Assembly (NCBI RefSeq): GCF_013283665.1
Contig: NZ_JABEKU010000001.1
Location: forward strand, 372,001 to 436,000
Length of the DNA: 64,000 nt
Origin: Ensifer sesbaniae
Lineage (GTDB): Bacteria; Pseudomonadota; Alphaproteobacteria; Rhizobiales; Rhizobiaceae
Direction of reading: 5' to 3'
Of this stretch, positions 46,345 to 54,346 are shown one piece after another (position 1 is the first letter of the stretch; every line of letters starts with the position of its first letter). Both the position numbers and the translations under genes were made by a program. Under the pieces are notes generated by a model, which did not search any database, had not been told where the DNA came from, and worked only from the letters and a program-made list of their open reading frames with translations.

Positions 46345-46914
46345 ATGGTCAAGGTCATCGCTTCATCTGTCCGTAAGGGCAACGTTCTCGACGTCGACGG
46401 CAAGCTCTATGTCGTGCTTACCGCGCAGAACTTCCACCCGGGCAAGGGTACGCCGGTTACCCAGGTCGACATGCGCCGCATTTCCGACGGTGTTAAGGTC
46501 TCCGAGCGCTACCGCACGACCGAGCAGGTCGAGCGCGCCTTCGTCGAAGACCGCGAGCACACCTTCCTCTACGAAGATGCCGAAGGCTTCCACTTCATGA
46601 ACCCGGAAAGCTACGACCAGCTGGTCATGAGCGCCGAGGACATCGGCGATCAGAAGGCCTACCTGCAGGAAGGCATGGCCGTCATGCTGTCGATCCACGA
46701 AGGTGTTGCCATCGCCATCGACCTGCCGCGTCACGTCATCCTCGAAATCACCGAGACCGAACCGGTCGTCAAGGGCCAGACGGCGTCGTCTTCCTACAAG
46801 CCGGCCGTCCTGTCGAACGGCGTGCGCACTTCGGTTCCGCCGCATATCCAGGCCGGCACCCGCGTCGTCATCGCGACGGAAGACGGCTCCTACGTCGAGC
46901 GCGCCAAGGACTGA
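46345..46914 (+). CDS. efp: translation elongation factor P
   Basis: 189 residues from ATG 46345, preceded by AAGGAAG. EF-P relieves ribosome stalling at polyproline. The modification loop is [10 protein letters not shown] with Lys34, the EpmA target. Three beta-barrel domains are present: [20 protein letters not shown] (domain I), [20 protein letters not shown] (II), and the C-terminal [21 protein letters not shown] (III). Divergent from epmA-epmB, closed by a terminator. Confidence 0.98.
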   Translation: MVKVIASSVRKGNVLDVDGKLYVVLTAQNFHPGKGTPVTQVDMRRISDGVKVSERYRTTEQVERAFVEDREHTFLYEDAEGFHFMNPESYDQLVMSAEDIGDQKAYLQEGMAVMLSIHEGVAIAIDLPRHVILEITETEPVVKGQTASSSYKPAVLSNGVRTSVPPHIQAGTRVVIATEDGSYVERAKD

Positions 46915-46936
46915 GGCCTGAGCCAGGTTGTTTTGG

Positions 46937-46970
46937 ACGGGGACGGCAGCGAAAGCGGCCGTCCCCGTTG
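46937..46970 (+). terminator. intrinsic terminator of efp
   Basis: 11-bp stem ACGGGGACGGC (46937-46947) with GCCGTCCCCGT (46958-46968), followed by a short, interrupted T run. Confidence 0.75.
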
Positions 46971-47080
46971 TCGTTTCCGGAGCCTTGATCAGCAACCAGA
47001 AATTTAAGGAGCGCATTTCCAAAAACGGGTGCTAGGATGCGGCCGCTGCCAATACGACGGTTTGTCACGAGAGGGCCTGC

Positions 47081-48322
47081 ATGTTCCCATTGTCGCATAT
47101 GATGAAGTCGTTCATTCGCAAGGGTCGCCTGACGGTGATCGACGCCGATGGCAAAAGGCACGTCTTTTCCGGCACACCCGGGCCCGAAGTGACGATGCGG
47201 CTCACCGACAGGAAGCTCTATCGCAGCCTCGTCTTCAATGCGGAACTCGCCGCCGGCGAGGCCTATATGAACGGCACCATGCGCTTCGAGGAGGGCTCGA
47301 CGCTTCGGGACTTCCTGACGCTGTTCTCGATCAACCGCCTCTCACTCGGCTCCTACCCCATCCAGAAAGTCCTGCGCGCGGTGAAGATGCGCTTCCGCAA
47401 GCGCCAGCAGGCAAATCCCAAGGGTAAGGCGCAGCAGAACGTCGCGCATCATTACGATCTCGGCAACGAATTCTACAAGCTGTTCCTCGACGAGAACATG
47501 CTCTACTCCTGCGCCTATTTCCGCGAACCCAACGAGACGCTCGAGAAGGCGCAGCGCAACAAGCTGAGGCTGCTCGCCGCCAAGCTCTGCCTCGAACCCG
47601 GCATGAAGGTGCTCGATATCGGCTGCGGCTGGGGCGATCTCGCAATGTATCTTGCCGAGCTTGCGGACGTGCAGGTGCTCGGCGTGACCCTTTCCAAGGA
47701 GCAGCAGGCACTGGCCACCGAACGGGCCCGCGCGGCCGGGCTGTCGGACCGGGTGCGCTTCGAGCTCAGGGATTACCGCGATGTCCAGGGGCCGTTCGAC
47801 CGTATCGTTTCGGTCGGCATGTTCGAGCATGTCGGCGTGCATCACTATGACGAATTCTTCAAGAAGCTGAACGCGCTGATGCCGGACGACGGCCTCGCGC
47901 TGCTGCATTCGATCGGTCATATGAGCCCGCCCGGCATGGCGAGCCCCTGGCTTCGGAAATACATCTTCCCCGGCGCCTATTCGCCGGCGCTTTCGGAGGT
48001 CTTCGAGGTCGTCGAGCGCAACAGCCTCTGGGTCACGGATCTCGAATTCCTGCGGGTGCATTACGCGACGACGCTCGCCCATTGGGGCGCGCGCTTCGAG
48101 GCGAATCGCGACAAGGTGATCGCCCTCTACGACGAGCGCTTCGCCCGCATGTGGGAGTTCTACCTGATCAGCGCCGAGATGATGTTCCGCACCGGCAGCC
48201 AGCTCGTCTTCCACATGCAACTCTCGCGCTCGCGCGATGCGGCGCCGATCGTGCGCGACTATATCACCGATCGTCAGCGCGATTTCATGGCCCGCGAACA
48301 GGCGCTCGCCCTTAATCTCTAG
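47081..48322 (+). CDS. cfa: cyclopropane-fatty-acyl-phospholipid synthase
   Basis: 413 residues. Transfers a methylene group from SAM to the double bond of membrane unsaturated acyl chains. The N-terminal lipid-interaction part is followed by the methyltransferase domain with SAM loop VLDIGCGWGDLAMYLAE. Conserved Cfa motifs: AHHYDLGNEFYKLFLDENML then YSCAYF, and GMFEHVGVHHYDEFF with the bicarbonate-binding Glu/His. It is 163 bases after efp. Its substrate chains are products of the FabA/FabB pathway at 7-9 kb. Confidence 0.95.
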   Translation: MFPLSHMMKSFIRKGRLTVIDADGKRHVFSGTPGPEVTMRLTDRKLYRSLVFNAELAAGEAYMNGTMRFEEGSTLRDFLTLFSINRLSLGSYPIQKVLRAVKMRFRKRQQANPKGKAQQNVAHHYDLGNEFYKLFLDENMLYSCAYFREPNETLEKAQRNKLRLLAAKLCLEPGMKVLDIGCGWGDLAMYLAELADVQVLGVTLSKEQQALATERARAAGLSDRVRFELRDYRDVQGPFDRIVSVGMFEHVGVHHYDEFFKKLNALMPDDGLALLHSIGHMSPPGMASPWLRKYIFPGAYSPALSEVFEVVERNSLWVTDLEFLRVHYATTLAHWGARFEANRDKVIALYDERFARMWEFYLISAEMMFRTGSQLVFHMQLSRSRDAAPIVRDYITDRQRDFMAREQALALNL

Positions 48323-48329
48323 AAAGGAC

Positions 48330-48373
48330 GCAATTCCGGACGGAAAACCGCTACACACTTTTCCTGGAATTGC
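48330..48373 (-). repeat. 44-bp inverted-end repeat, copy d
   Basis: GCAATTCC (48330-48337) and GGAATTGC (48366-48373) at the ends, interior GGACGGAAAACCGCTACACA. The last codons and stop (48351-48353) of the permuted papain-like gene lie inside it. It also follows the cfa stop by 7 bases. Confidence 0.82.
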
Positions 48374-49187
48374 TCTCTTCGTCTGCATGCCAGCGCAGCC
48401 GCTTGTAGTCGAAGCCGAACTCGAGCGTCGGCTTCACGATGGCGAAGAAGGGCGAGAGATCGAAATCGCGCGGCGTATAGAGCGAGTGGTGCCGGATGTG
48501 CAGGATCTCCTCGCGTGAATAGGTCGAGGTCGCCGCGGCCCGTCCGGGCGCCCGGGTAATCTCGGGCAGGATCGGATAGCGGATCTGCTCGAAGGCAGCC
48601 GCAATCAGCGTCGAGCAGATCGCCCGCGTCGGATCGCCGGAGCCGAAGGCCAGCAGGCGCCGGCGCCAGCGCACCGGCACCGGTGGCGTCGGCATGAAAT
48701 AGCGCAGCATGTCGAGAATGTTCTTCAGGTCGTATTTCATTCCAAGCCGCGAGATCATGAAGCCGACGAGCGCCGTGCGATCATCCGGTGTCAACGCGAT
48801 CGGCCGGCACACGCGTGTGTTGAACGAGGCGTATTTCTGCAGCGGTACCGCAACGCAGCCCTCGCCGATATTGACCTCGATGAGCTGCGGCCGCTCGATG
48901 ACCGGCAGCGTCGCCTGATCGAGCGTCAGCGGCATCTGGTCGCCGACAAAGAACGCGGCATGCGACCAGGTTGATTGCGTCAGATACTTGATCGCGGCCG
49001 AAATCTTCTGGTTGCCCTCGATCAAGAGAACGTCGCCCGGACGGAGCGTGCGGGCCAGCGTTTCCTGATCGGAAGGGGTGTAGGGCTCGTAGCCGGACGT
49101 CTGCGCTTGCAGGCGCGCGGCAAGCCTGGCGCCGAGACGATCCAGCAAGGTGTCCTTGCTTTCTGAAAGCGGATAGATGGTCCTCAT
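48351..49187 (-). CDS. permuted papain-like (YaeF/YiiX-type) protein
   Basis: 278 residues. NlpC/P60-like permuted fold. The domain opens with LRPGDVLLIEGNQKISAAIK and STWSHAAFFVG (catalytic His); the Cys follows later in AICSTLIAAAFEQ, the reversed order typical of YaeF/YiiX. No signal peptide, so a cytoplasmic or membrane-lipid role is likely. Relatives act as amidases or acylases on lipids or peptides; the substrate is unknown. The C-terminal residues NSRKSV and the stop are encoded by repeat copy d. Confidence 0.82.
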   Translation of the reverse strand: MRTIYPLSESKDTLLDRLGARLAARLQAQTSGYEPYTPSDQETLARTLRPGDVLLIEGNQKISAAIKYLTQSTWSHAAFFVGDQMPLTLDQATLPVIERPQLIEVNIGEGCVAVPLQKYASFNTRVCRPIALTPDDRTALVGFMISRLGMKYDLKNILDMLRYFMPTPPVPVRWRRRLLAFGSGDPTRAICSTLIAAAFEQIRYPILPEITRAPGRAAATSTYSREEILHIRHHSLYTPRDFDLSPFFAIVKPTLEFGFDYKRLRWHADEESNSRKSV

Positions 49188-49294
49188 CGAGGCGATCGCT
49201 CCGGGAAGGGAGGGGACTGACGTCGTAATCCCGCATGGTGGCTGAGCCGCGACACTCTGTCGAGAGATTGTCGCATGTTTGCATGGCTTTGACC

Positions 49295-49323
49295 TTGACG
49301 GTGCCGTCTCGACTTTCTATTTT
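49295..49323 (+). promoter_or_regulatory. predicted sigma-70 promoter of mbfA
   Basis: TTGACG (49295-49300), 17-base spacer, TATTTT (49318-49323). The ICE palindrome begins at 49322, overlapping the -10 end and the expected transcription start. Confidence 0.65.
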
Positions 49324-49338
49324 TAGAATTATTCTAAA
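49322..49338. promoter_or_regulatory. Irr iron control element (ICE box)
   Basis: Perfect 17-bp palindrome TTTAGAA-TTA-TTCTAAA, identical to the rhizobial Irr ICE consensus. It overlaps the mbfA promoter, the arrangement expected for repression by Irr when iron is low. Confidence 0.88.
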
Positions 49339-49353
49339 GAAGGTTTTCTTCCA

Positions 49354-50337
49354 ATGTTTTCGCGTCTCTTCTCCCGATCCAAACGGCCCTTTCTATCCCT
49401 GAGCGAACAGGAAATCCTGGCGCTCGCAATCTCGTCCGAGGAGGACGACGGGCGCATCTATCTCGCCTATGCCGACGCGCTCCGGCGGCAATATCCGCAC
49501 TCGGCAAAAGTGTTCGAGGAGATGGCGGAAGAGGAAAGCCACCACAGGCAGTGGTTGATCGATCTGCACGTGCAGCGGTTCGGCAGCCGCATTCCGCTCA
49601 TCCGGCGTGAACACGTGCGCGACTTCCCGGAGCGCAAGCCCGATTGGCTGATTGCCGAAATGCCGATCGAAAAGGCGCGCGAGGAAGCCGAAGCGATGGA
49701 GGAGGCGGCGCACCGCTTCTATGTCGAGGCCGCGACGAGAACCCGGGATGCAGCCACTCGCAAGCTGCTCGGCGATCTCGCCATTGCCGAGAAGTCGCAT
49801 GAATCGCTGGCACGCCGGCTTGGTGAGGAGCATACGCCCGAAGATGTGCGCGCCGAGGAGGATCAGACCTCGCGCCGTCAGTTCATCCTGACTTACGTTC
49901 AACCCGGCCTCGCCGGCCTGATGGACGGCTCGGTCTCGACGCTTGCGCCGATCTTTGCCGCCGCCTTCGCGACGCAGGACACCTGGCAGACCTTCCTGGT
50001 GGGTCTGTCAGCCTCCGTCGGCGCCGGCATTTCCATGGGCTTTACCGAGGCCGCCCACGACGATGGCAAACTCTCCGGCCGCGGTTCGCCGATCAAGCGC
50101 GGCCTCGCTTCCGGCATCATGACGGCATTGGGCGGTCTCGGCCACGCATTGCCCTACCTGATCCCGCATTTCTGGACGGCGACCGTTACCGCGGCCGTGA
50201 TCGTCTTCTTCGAACTCTGGGCGATCGCCTTCATCCAAAACCGCTACATGGAGACACCGTTCCTGCGGGCGGCATTCCAGGTGGTGCTCGGCGGTGGCCT
50301 GGTGCTCGCGGCCGGCATTCTGATCGGCAATGCATGA
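49354..50337 (+). CDS. mbfA: membrane-bound ferritin MbfA (erythrin-Vit1 fusion)
   Basis: 327 residues. The N-terminal ferritin-like/rubrerythrin domain (residues about 10-165) has di-iron ligand patterns EEDDGRIYLAYADAL, FEEMAEEESHHRQWLIDLH, EAMEEAAHRFYVEA and AEKSHESLARRL. The C-terminal CCC1/VIT1-like membrane domain (about 180-327) has GLMDGSVSTLAPIFAAAFAT, GAGISMGFTEAAHDDG and several helices. MbfA exports or stores iron and protects from iron and peroxide stress; in Bradyrhizobium and Agrobacterium it is repressed by Irr. Its upstream ICE box and the irr gene in this window fit that circuit. Confidence 0.94.
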   Translation: MFSRLFSRSKRPFLSLSEQEILALAISSEEDDGRIYLAYADALRRQYPHSAKVFEEMAEEESHHRQWLIDLHVQRFGSRIPLIRREHVRDFPERKPDWLIAEMPIEKAREEAEAMEEAAHRFYVEAATRTRDAATRKLLGDLAIAEKSHESLARRLGEEHTPEDVRAEEDQTSRRQFILTYVQPGLAGLMDGSVSTLAPIFAAAFATQDTWQTFLVGLSASVGAGISMGFTEAAHDDGKLSGRGSPIKRGLASGIMTALGGLGHALPYLIPHFWTATVTAAVIVFFELWAIAFIQNRYMETPFLRAAFQVVLGGGLVLAAGILIGNA

Positions 50338-50355
50338 CGGCGAGCGGTAGATGTG

Positions 50356-50384
50356 AAAAAGGGCCGGTTTGAGCGGCCCTTTTT
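50356..50384. terminator. bidirectional terminator (mbfA / BTLCP gene)
   Basis: AAAAAGGGCC (50356-50365) with GGCCCTTTTT (50375-50384). A run on one side and T run on the other serve both convergent genes. Confidence 0.9.
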
Positions 50385-50407
50385 GAAACCTTGTACTTTG
50401 CTGCGAA

Positions 50408-51028
50408 TCAGTTGCCGACCGAACCGACGACGACTTCCGCGCCGTTCTCGATGGTGACCCAGCGGCCGCTGTGGTTCGCAGCCTGGCGCTTCAGGTAGCG
50501 GTAGGGTGTCTGCGTCCAGAGCTTGACGCCGTTCTCGAGATTGTCGAGCACGAAGTCACCCTGCGACGTGCGCACCGTCAGCACCGCATGGCCTTCGCCA
50601 TCGGGCTTGCGTACGACGGTGATCAGGAGGTCGCTCGCCGAGAAGCCCTTCTTCATCAGGCGCTTGCGCTTTTCGAGCACGAAGTCCTCGCAGTCACCGG
50701 CGTTGTCGGGATAGGACCAGACCTCGTCCCTGCCGTGCAGTTCCAAATCGGTGACCGGCATGATCTCGCGATTGACCGCAGCATTCACCTGCCGGATGGT
50801 GGCCCAGCCGCGTTCGGTCACGCGCGGAGCAACCGTTCCCTTGGAACGCACGTTGCATGCGCTCTTGTATTTCTGGCAGAACTCATAGTGACCGATCGGC
50901 TGTGAGGTGGCGGAGCCGGTCTGCATCCATGGAGAGGAACCTGCCTGTGCAGGAATTGCCGTGTTTGCTGAAATGAAAAGTGCGCAAAACGCCGCGATAC
51001 TTCCCTTAACCCCAGTCCAAGACGCCAT
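50408..51028 (-). CDS. periplasmic transglutaminase-like cysteine peptidase (BTLCP)
   Basis: 206 residues from ATG 51028; the frame extends to 51085 without support. Signal peptide MASWTGVKGSIAAFCALFIS with cleavage near AQA. Papain-like triad of the bacterial transglutaminase-like family: Cys in NAGDCEDFVLEKRKRLM, His in GEGHAVLTVRTS, Asp in FVLDNLENGV. Homologues (LapG group) release adhesins or act on periplasmic proteins; no LapD partner is in the window, so the target is unknown. Confidence 0.9.
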   Translation of the reverse strand: MASWTGVKGSIAAFCALFISANTAIPAQAGSSPWMQTGSATSQPIGHYEFCQKYKSACNVRSKGTVAPRVTERGWATIRQVNAAVNREIMPVTDLELHGRDEVWSYPDNAGDCEDFVLEKRKRLMKKGFSASDLLITVVRKPDGEGHAVLTVRTSQGDFVLDNLENGVKLWTQTPYRYLKRQAANHSGRWVTIENGAEVVVGSVGN

Positions 51029-51318
51029 ACAAATCCCCTGCAGCGCGGTATGCCGGGCTCTTCCTGTCCGGACGTATTCGCGCAATCCTGAGTTGAAGGC
51101 AGCTTCTTTAGGATTGTCCCCGCTGCTGCTCTAATCGTTAAGAAAGAGTTAATAACGTCGGCGCTGCAGAGTCAATCGCCGGAATCGGCGCATCGGACTT
51201 TATGGTTAAAAGCGGGACTGTGTGCGCGCAAACCCTTACGCCGCAGGCGATCTGCGGCGCCGGACAGGCTTTCGGACAAGTCGTGGCGGAAGGGGCGGGC
51301 GTCTTTTCCGCCCGAGGC

Positions 51319-52119
51319 TCAGGCGAGCATCGTGCCGATGGCCTGCTTCATTTTAGCGATGTCTTCTTCACGCGAAAGGCGATGGTCGCCGTCGCGGATG
51401 AGCGTCATGACGACATCGTCGGAGGGCAGGTGCTCCATCAGCCGCAGCGCATGGGTATAAGGCACGTCGGGGTCGCGCATGCCCTGCAGGATATGCACCG
51501 GGCAGCCGGTGGTGATCGTGCCGTCGAGCACCCGGTTGGCGCGGCCGTCTTCGATCAGGGCGCGGGTGAAGATGTTCGGCTCGGGGCTATATTCGGAGGG
51601 CTCCTCGAAATAGCCGCGTTCGGCAAGCGAGGTCCTCTCCGCTTCCGTCAGGTTGGGCTCGATCAGTTCCACGGTGAAATCCGGTGCCGGCGCGATCAGC
51701 ACGAGGCCGGCGACGCGCGATCCGTCGCCACGCCGCCTGAGCTCCTGGATGGCGCGCAGTGCGATCCAGCAGCCCATCGACGAGCCGATCAATACGACGC
51801 GGCCCGGCGCCGCCTGATCGATGACCGCAAGGCTCTCCTCGAGCCAGCGCGAGATCGTGCCGTCGGCGAAGGCGCCGCCGGAGGAGCCATGGCCGGAATA
51901 GTCGAACCGAACGCAGGCCGCACCCCGTTCGGTGGCGTAGCGCTCGACCTCGACCGCCTTGGTGCCGGTCATGTCCGAGCGGTAACCGCCGAGCCAGACG
52001 AGCGTCGGCTGTCCCGATGGCTTTTCCGGGCGGCGCACGCGCATCGCGATCCTGCGTCCGGCCGCAGACACACCGACGTCGATGAAGCTGATTTCCGTCT
52101 CGGCTGGCGTATCCTGCAT
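51319..52119 (-). CDS. alpha/beta hydrolase
   Basis: 266 residues; GGAGAG precedes the ATG. Fold features: oxyanion strand VWLGGYRSDMTGTKA, nucleophile elbow IGSSMGCWIAL (Ser114), acid in LQGMRDPDVPYTHAL, and the terminal His in IRDGDHRLSREED. Similar to carboxylesterase/acyl-thioesterase types, including ABHD10-like depalmitoylases. Substrate unknown. No signal peptide. Divergent from infC. Confidence 0.87.
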   Translation of the reverse strand: MQDTPAETEISFIDVGVSAAGRRIAMRVRRPEKPSGQPTLVWLGGYRSDMTGTKAVEVERYATERGAACVRFDYSGHGSSGGAFADGTISRWLEESLAVIDQAAPGRVVLIGSSMGCWIALRAIQELRRRGDGSRVAGLVLIAPAPDFTVELIEPNLTEAERTSLAERGYFEEPSEYSPEPNIFTRALIEDGRANRVLDGTITTGCPVHILQGMRDPDVPYTHALRLMEHLPSDDVVMTLIRDGDHRLSREEDIAKMKQAIGTMLA

Positions 52120-52336
52120 GCATTTCTCTCCAAAGGCCGGTTTCGCTGGCGATTTTCTTTCTAAAACAGATTCGCCTTGGTATCGACAGGTGGTGATTTT
52201 CCTTGCAAGCCGTGCTATTGACTCTGGCGCCGCAATTCACACATTGCCGTCGGTGACAGATTCAGGCGCTTCGTTTGTGATCGCGCCGATGATCGAATTA
52301 ACTACATTTCGGAAATAGCTCGAGGAGAGTACGACC

Positions 52337-52873
52337 ATTCGCAGACCGTTCAAAGCGGACGCCCCAGTCAAGGAGGGGCCGCGCTCAAACAAGGAAATCC
52401 GGGTTCCCCGGGTTCAGCTTATCGATGCCGAAGGCCAGAATATCGGCGTCGTGCCGATCGACCAGGCGCTCCGCATGGCGGAGGAAGCCGGTCTTGATCT
52501 GGTAGAAATCGCACCGAACTCCGAACCGCCGGTGTGCAAGATTCTGGATCTTGGCAAGCTGAAATACGCCAACCAGAAGAAGGCGGCCGAAGCGCGCAAG
52601 AAGCAGAAGATCGTCGAAATCAAAGAAATCAAGATGCGCCCGAACATTGACACGCATGACTATGACGTGAAGATGAAGGCGATGAACCGGTTCTTCGAGG
52701 ACGGCGACAAGGTCAAGGTCACGCTGAAGTTCCGCGGCCGCGAAATGGCCCACCAGGAACTGGGCATGAAGCTCCTGCTTCAGGTCAAGGACGATACCCA
52801 GGCGATCGCCAAGGTGGAGGCCGAGCCGAAGCTGGAAGGCCGTCAGATGATGATGGTTCTGGCGCCGCGCTGA
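52337..52873 (+). CDS. infC: translation initiation factor IF-3 (ATT start)
   Basis: 178 residues when begun at ATT 52337. GAGGAG lies 9 bases upstream. An in-frame TAG at 52316-52318 limits the frame, and there is no ATG, GTG or TTG before the GTG at 52451, which would delete the conserved N-terminus ([22 protein letters not shown]). IF-3 discriminates start codons on the 30S subunit, and an ATT/AUU start is the basis of its known autoregulation in E. coli. Body motifs: [56 protein letters not shown]. Followed by a terminator. Confidence 0.96.
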   Translation: MRRPFKADAPVKEGPRSNKEIRVPRVQLIDAEGQNIGVVPIDQALRMAEEAGLDLVEIAPNSEPPVCKILDLGKLKYANQKKAAEARKKQKIVEIKEIKMRPNIDTHDYDVKMKAMNRFFEDGDKVKVTLKFRGREMAHQELGMKLLLQVKDDTQAIAKVEAEPKLEGRQMMMVLAPR

Positions 52874-52909
52874 GCCGTTGCTGCCGTCAATCGCAAGACC
52901 GATCCGATG

Positions 52910-52936
52910 AAAGCCGCCTTCCGGGCGGCTTTTTTC
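52910..52936 (+). terminator. intrinsic terminator of infC
   Basis: AAAGCCGCC (52910-52918), loop TTCCG, GGCGGCTTT (52924-52932) and a further T run. Confidence 0.92.
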
Positions 52937-53048
52937 GTTGCCGGTGCCGTGCCGGCGCTTTCTGACAGAATGCTGACAACCATCCTCAGCGATCTGTCAG
53001 CAAACGGATGCCATTCTTCGTGCATCGGCAACGGGAGATGGACTGGAG

Positions 53049-53564
53049 ATGATGAGTTCAGCGCTGCGAAAAGCCCTGCTTGTTTCCTCGGTCAGTCTCT
53101 GCAGCCTCGTTTCAGCGCCCATCGGCTTGTCGGTAATCGCAAGCGGTCCTGCGCATCCGTTTTCGACCGCAGCCCTCGCCGATGACGATGACGGCGACGA
53201 TCGCGGCAATGATGATCGCAGTGGTAGCGGTCACGACGGATCGGAAGATCGCGATGACGATGACCGCGACGACAACGATCGGCATGACGTTGATCGGGAT
53301 GACGACGGCGACGACGATGATTTCAACGATGACGACTTCCGGGATGCCCGCGATCGTCCCGAGGTCGAACTGCGCGTTTCCGAGGAAAGCCTTCGCGGCC
53401 TGCGCGACGGGTCGCTGATCGCCGTCGACGATCTCGGCCGTGTGCTCGAGGTCGAAGTGGAATTCGAACATGGCGTTCGCGTCGTGACGGTGGAGCCGAA
53501 TCACGGTGATTTCCGCCGTAACCCGGGGCCGATCACCACCGTTTCCATCAGGCCGGCGCCCTGA
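53049..53564 (+). CDS. secreted Asp-rich protein with PepSY-like C-terminus
   Basis: 171 residues (ATG 53052 is an alternative start). Signal peptide (KALLVSSVSLCSLVSAPIGL), then about 60 residues of Asp/Arg/Asn low complexity (DDDDGDDRGNDDRSG, DDDFNDDDFRD). The C-terminal globular part ESLRGLRDGSLIAVDDLGRV then LEVEVEFEHGVRVVTVE has the alternating pattern of a PepSY half. Acidic runs of this kind often bind divalent cations. It follows the infC terminator and heads a block with a second Asp-rich protein and a two-component system. Confidence 0.7.
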   Translation: MMSSALRKALLVSSVSLCSLVSAPIGLSVIASGPAHPFSTAALADDDDGDDRGNDDRSGSGHDGSEDRDDDDRDDNDRHDVDRDDDGDDDDFNDDDFRDARDRPEVELRVSEESLRGLRDGSLIAVDDLGRVLEVEVEFEHGVRVVTVEPNHGDFRRNPGPITTVSIRPAP

Positions 53565-53657
53565 TCTGTTTGGAGTTTGCCCGGCGCATTAGCCCCGCAC
53601 CATGCGCCGGAGCGAAGGTCGACCGCCACCAGCCCGCCCGGCGGCTCGACCCGGCCA

Positions 53658-53697
53658 GCGCATGCCCCCGTGCCAACGTGGCGCTGGGGGTATGCGC
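53658..53697 (+). other. long hairpin between the two Asp-rich genes
   Basis: 12-bp stem GCGCATGCCCCC (53658-53669) with GGGGGTATGCGC (53686-53697), one G-T wobble, and an inner GCCA/TGGC pairing. No T run follows, so it is not a standard terminator. It lies in the 271-base gap (53565-53835), which has no gene. Confidence 0.55.
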
Positions 53698-53835
53698 GCA
53701 ACTGGCGTTGTGGCGACGGCTGGCGTAGGCTGACACCCCGTGGGCGCGCTCTCGCGGGCCGACCTGCGGATGCGCTAAGCTTGGGAAAATAACCCTGAAC
53801 CGAAATCGAAGAGGCGATCGCGACCGGATGGCGCC

Positions 53836-54339
53836 ATGGCGATGACACGACGAGACCTGATTGCGCTCTTCTGCTGTTCGCTCCTGCTTTCGCTTGCGCC
53901 GCAGCCCGGTCGCTTGGGCGCCCTGGCCGAGGACGGCGATTCCGGTAACGGCGGTGGTTCGCGTGGCGGCGGTGGCGGCAGCGGCGGTGGTGGTGACCAG
54001 GGCGGCGACGATGACCACGATGACAACGATGACGATCGCGGCAACGACGGCGGTGGCAACGACGATGACGGTACAAGCGCCGGCGCTCCGGACGGCGGCG
54101 GTCGCCGCAGCGACCAGGAGCGCGCGCGCGCAGCGGTCGAGAAAGGCGACATCCTGCCGTTGAAGGATGTTCTCCGACTTGTGGACGAGGACAAATACGG
54201 CAGGGTCATCGGCGTCGATCTCAGAGGCTCCGGCAGCCGCGAGGTTTACCGGCTGCGCACGCGTGACCGGCAGGGCACGATCCGCAACCTGCGCATCAAC
54301 GCGCGCACCGGAAAATTCATGAATATCTTCGGTTTCTGA
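53836..54339 (+). CDS. secreted Gly/Asp-rich protein with PepSY domain
   Basis: 167 residues. N-terminal signal (MTRRDLIALFCCSLLLSLAP), a Gly- then Asp-rich tract (GGGGGSGGGGDQGGDDDHDD and on), and a C-terminal PepSY domain: KGDILPLKDVLRLVDEDKYG, VIGVDLRGSGSREVYRLRTR, TIRNLRINARTGKFMNIFG. PepSY proteins are periplasmic modulators, often encoded next to two-component systems. It lies 7 bases upstream of the response regulator, in the same operon; a role as co-sensor or inhibitor of the kinase is inference. Confidence 0.8.
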   Translation: MAMTRRDLIALFCCSLLLSLAPQPGRLGALAEDGDSGNGGGSRGGGGGSGGGGDQGGDDDHDDNDDDRGNDGGGNDDDGTSAGAPDGGGRRSDQERARAAVEKGDILPLKDVLRLVDEDKYGRVIGVDLRGSGSREVYRLRTRDRQGTIRNLRINARTGKFMNIFGF

Positions 54340-54346
54340 GGGCGGC

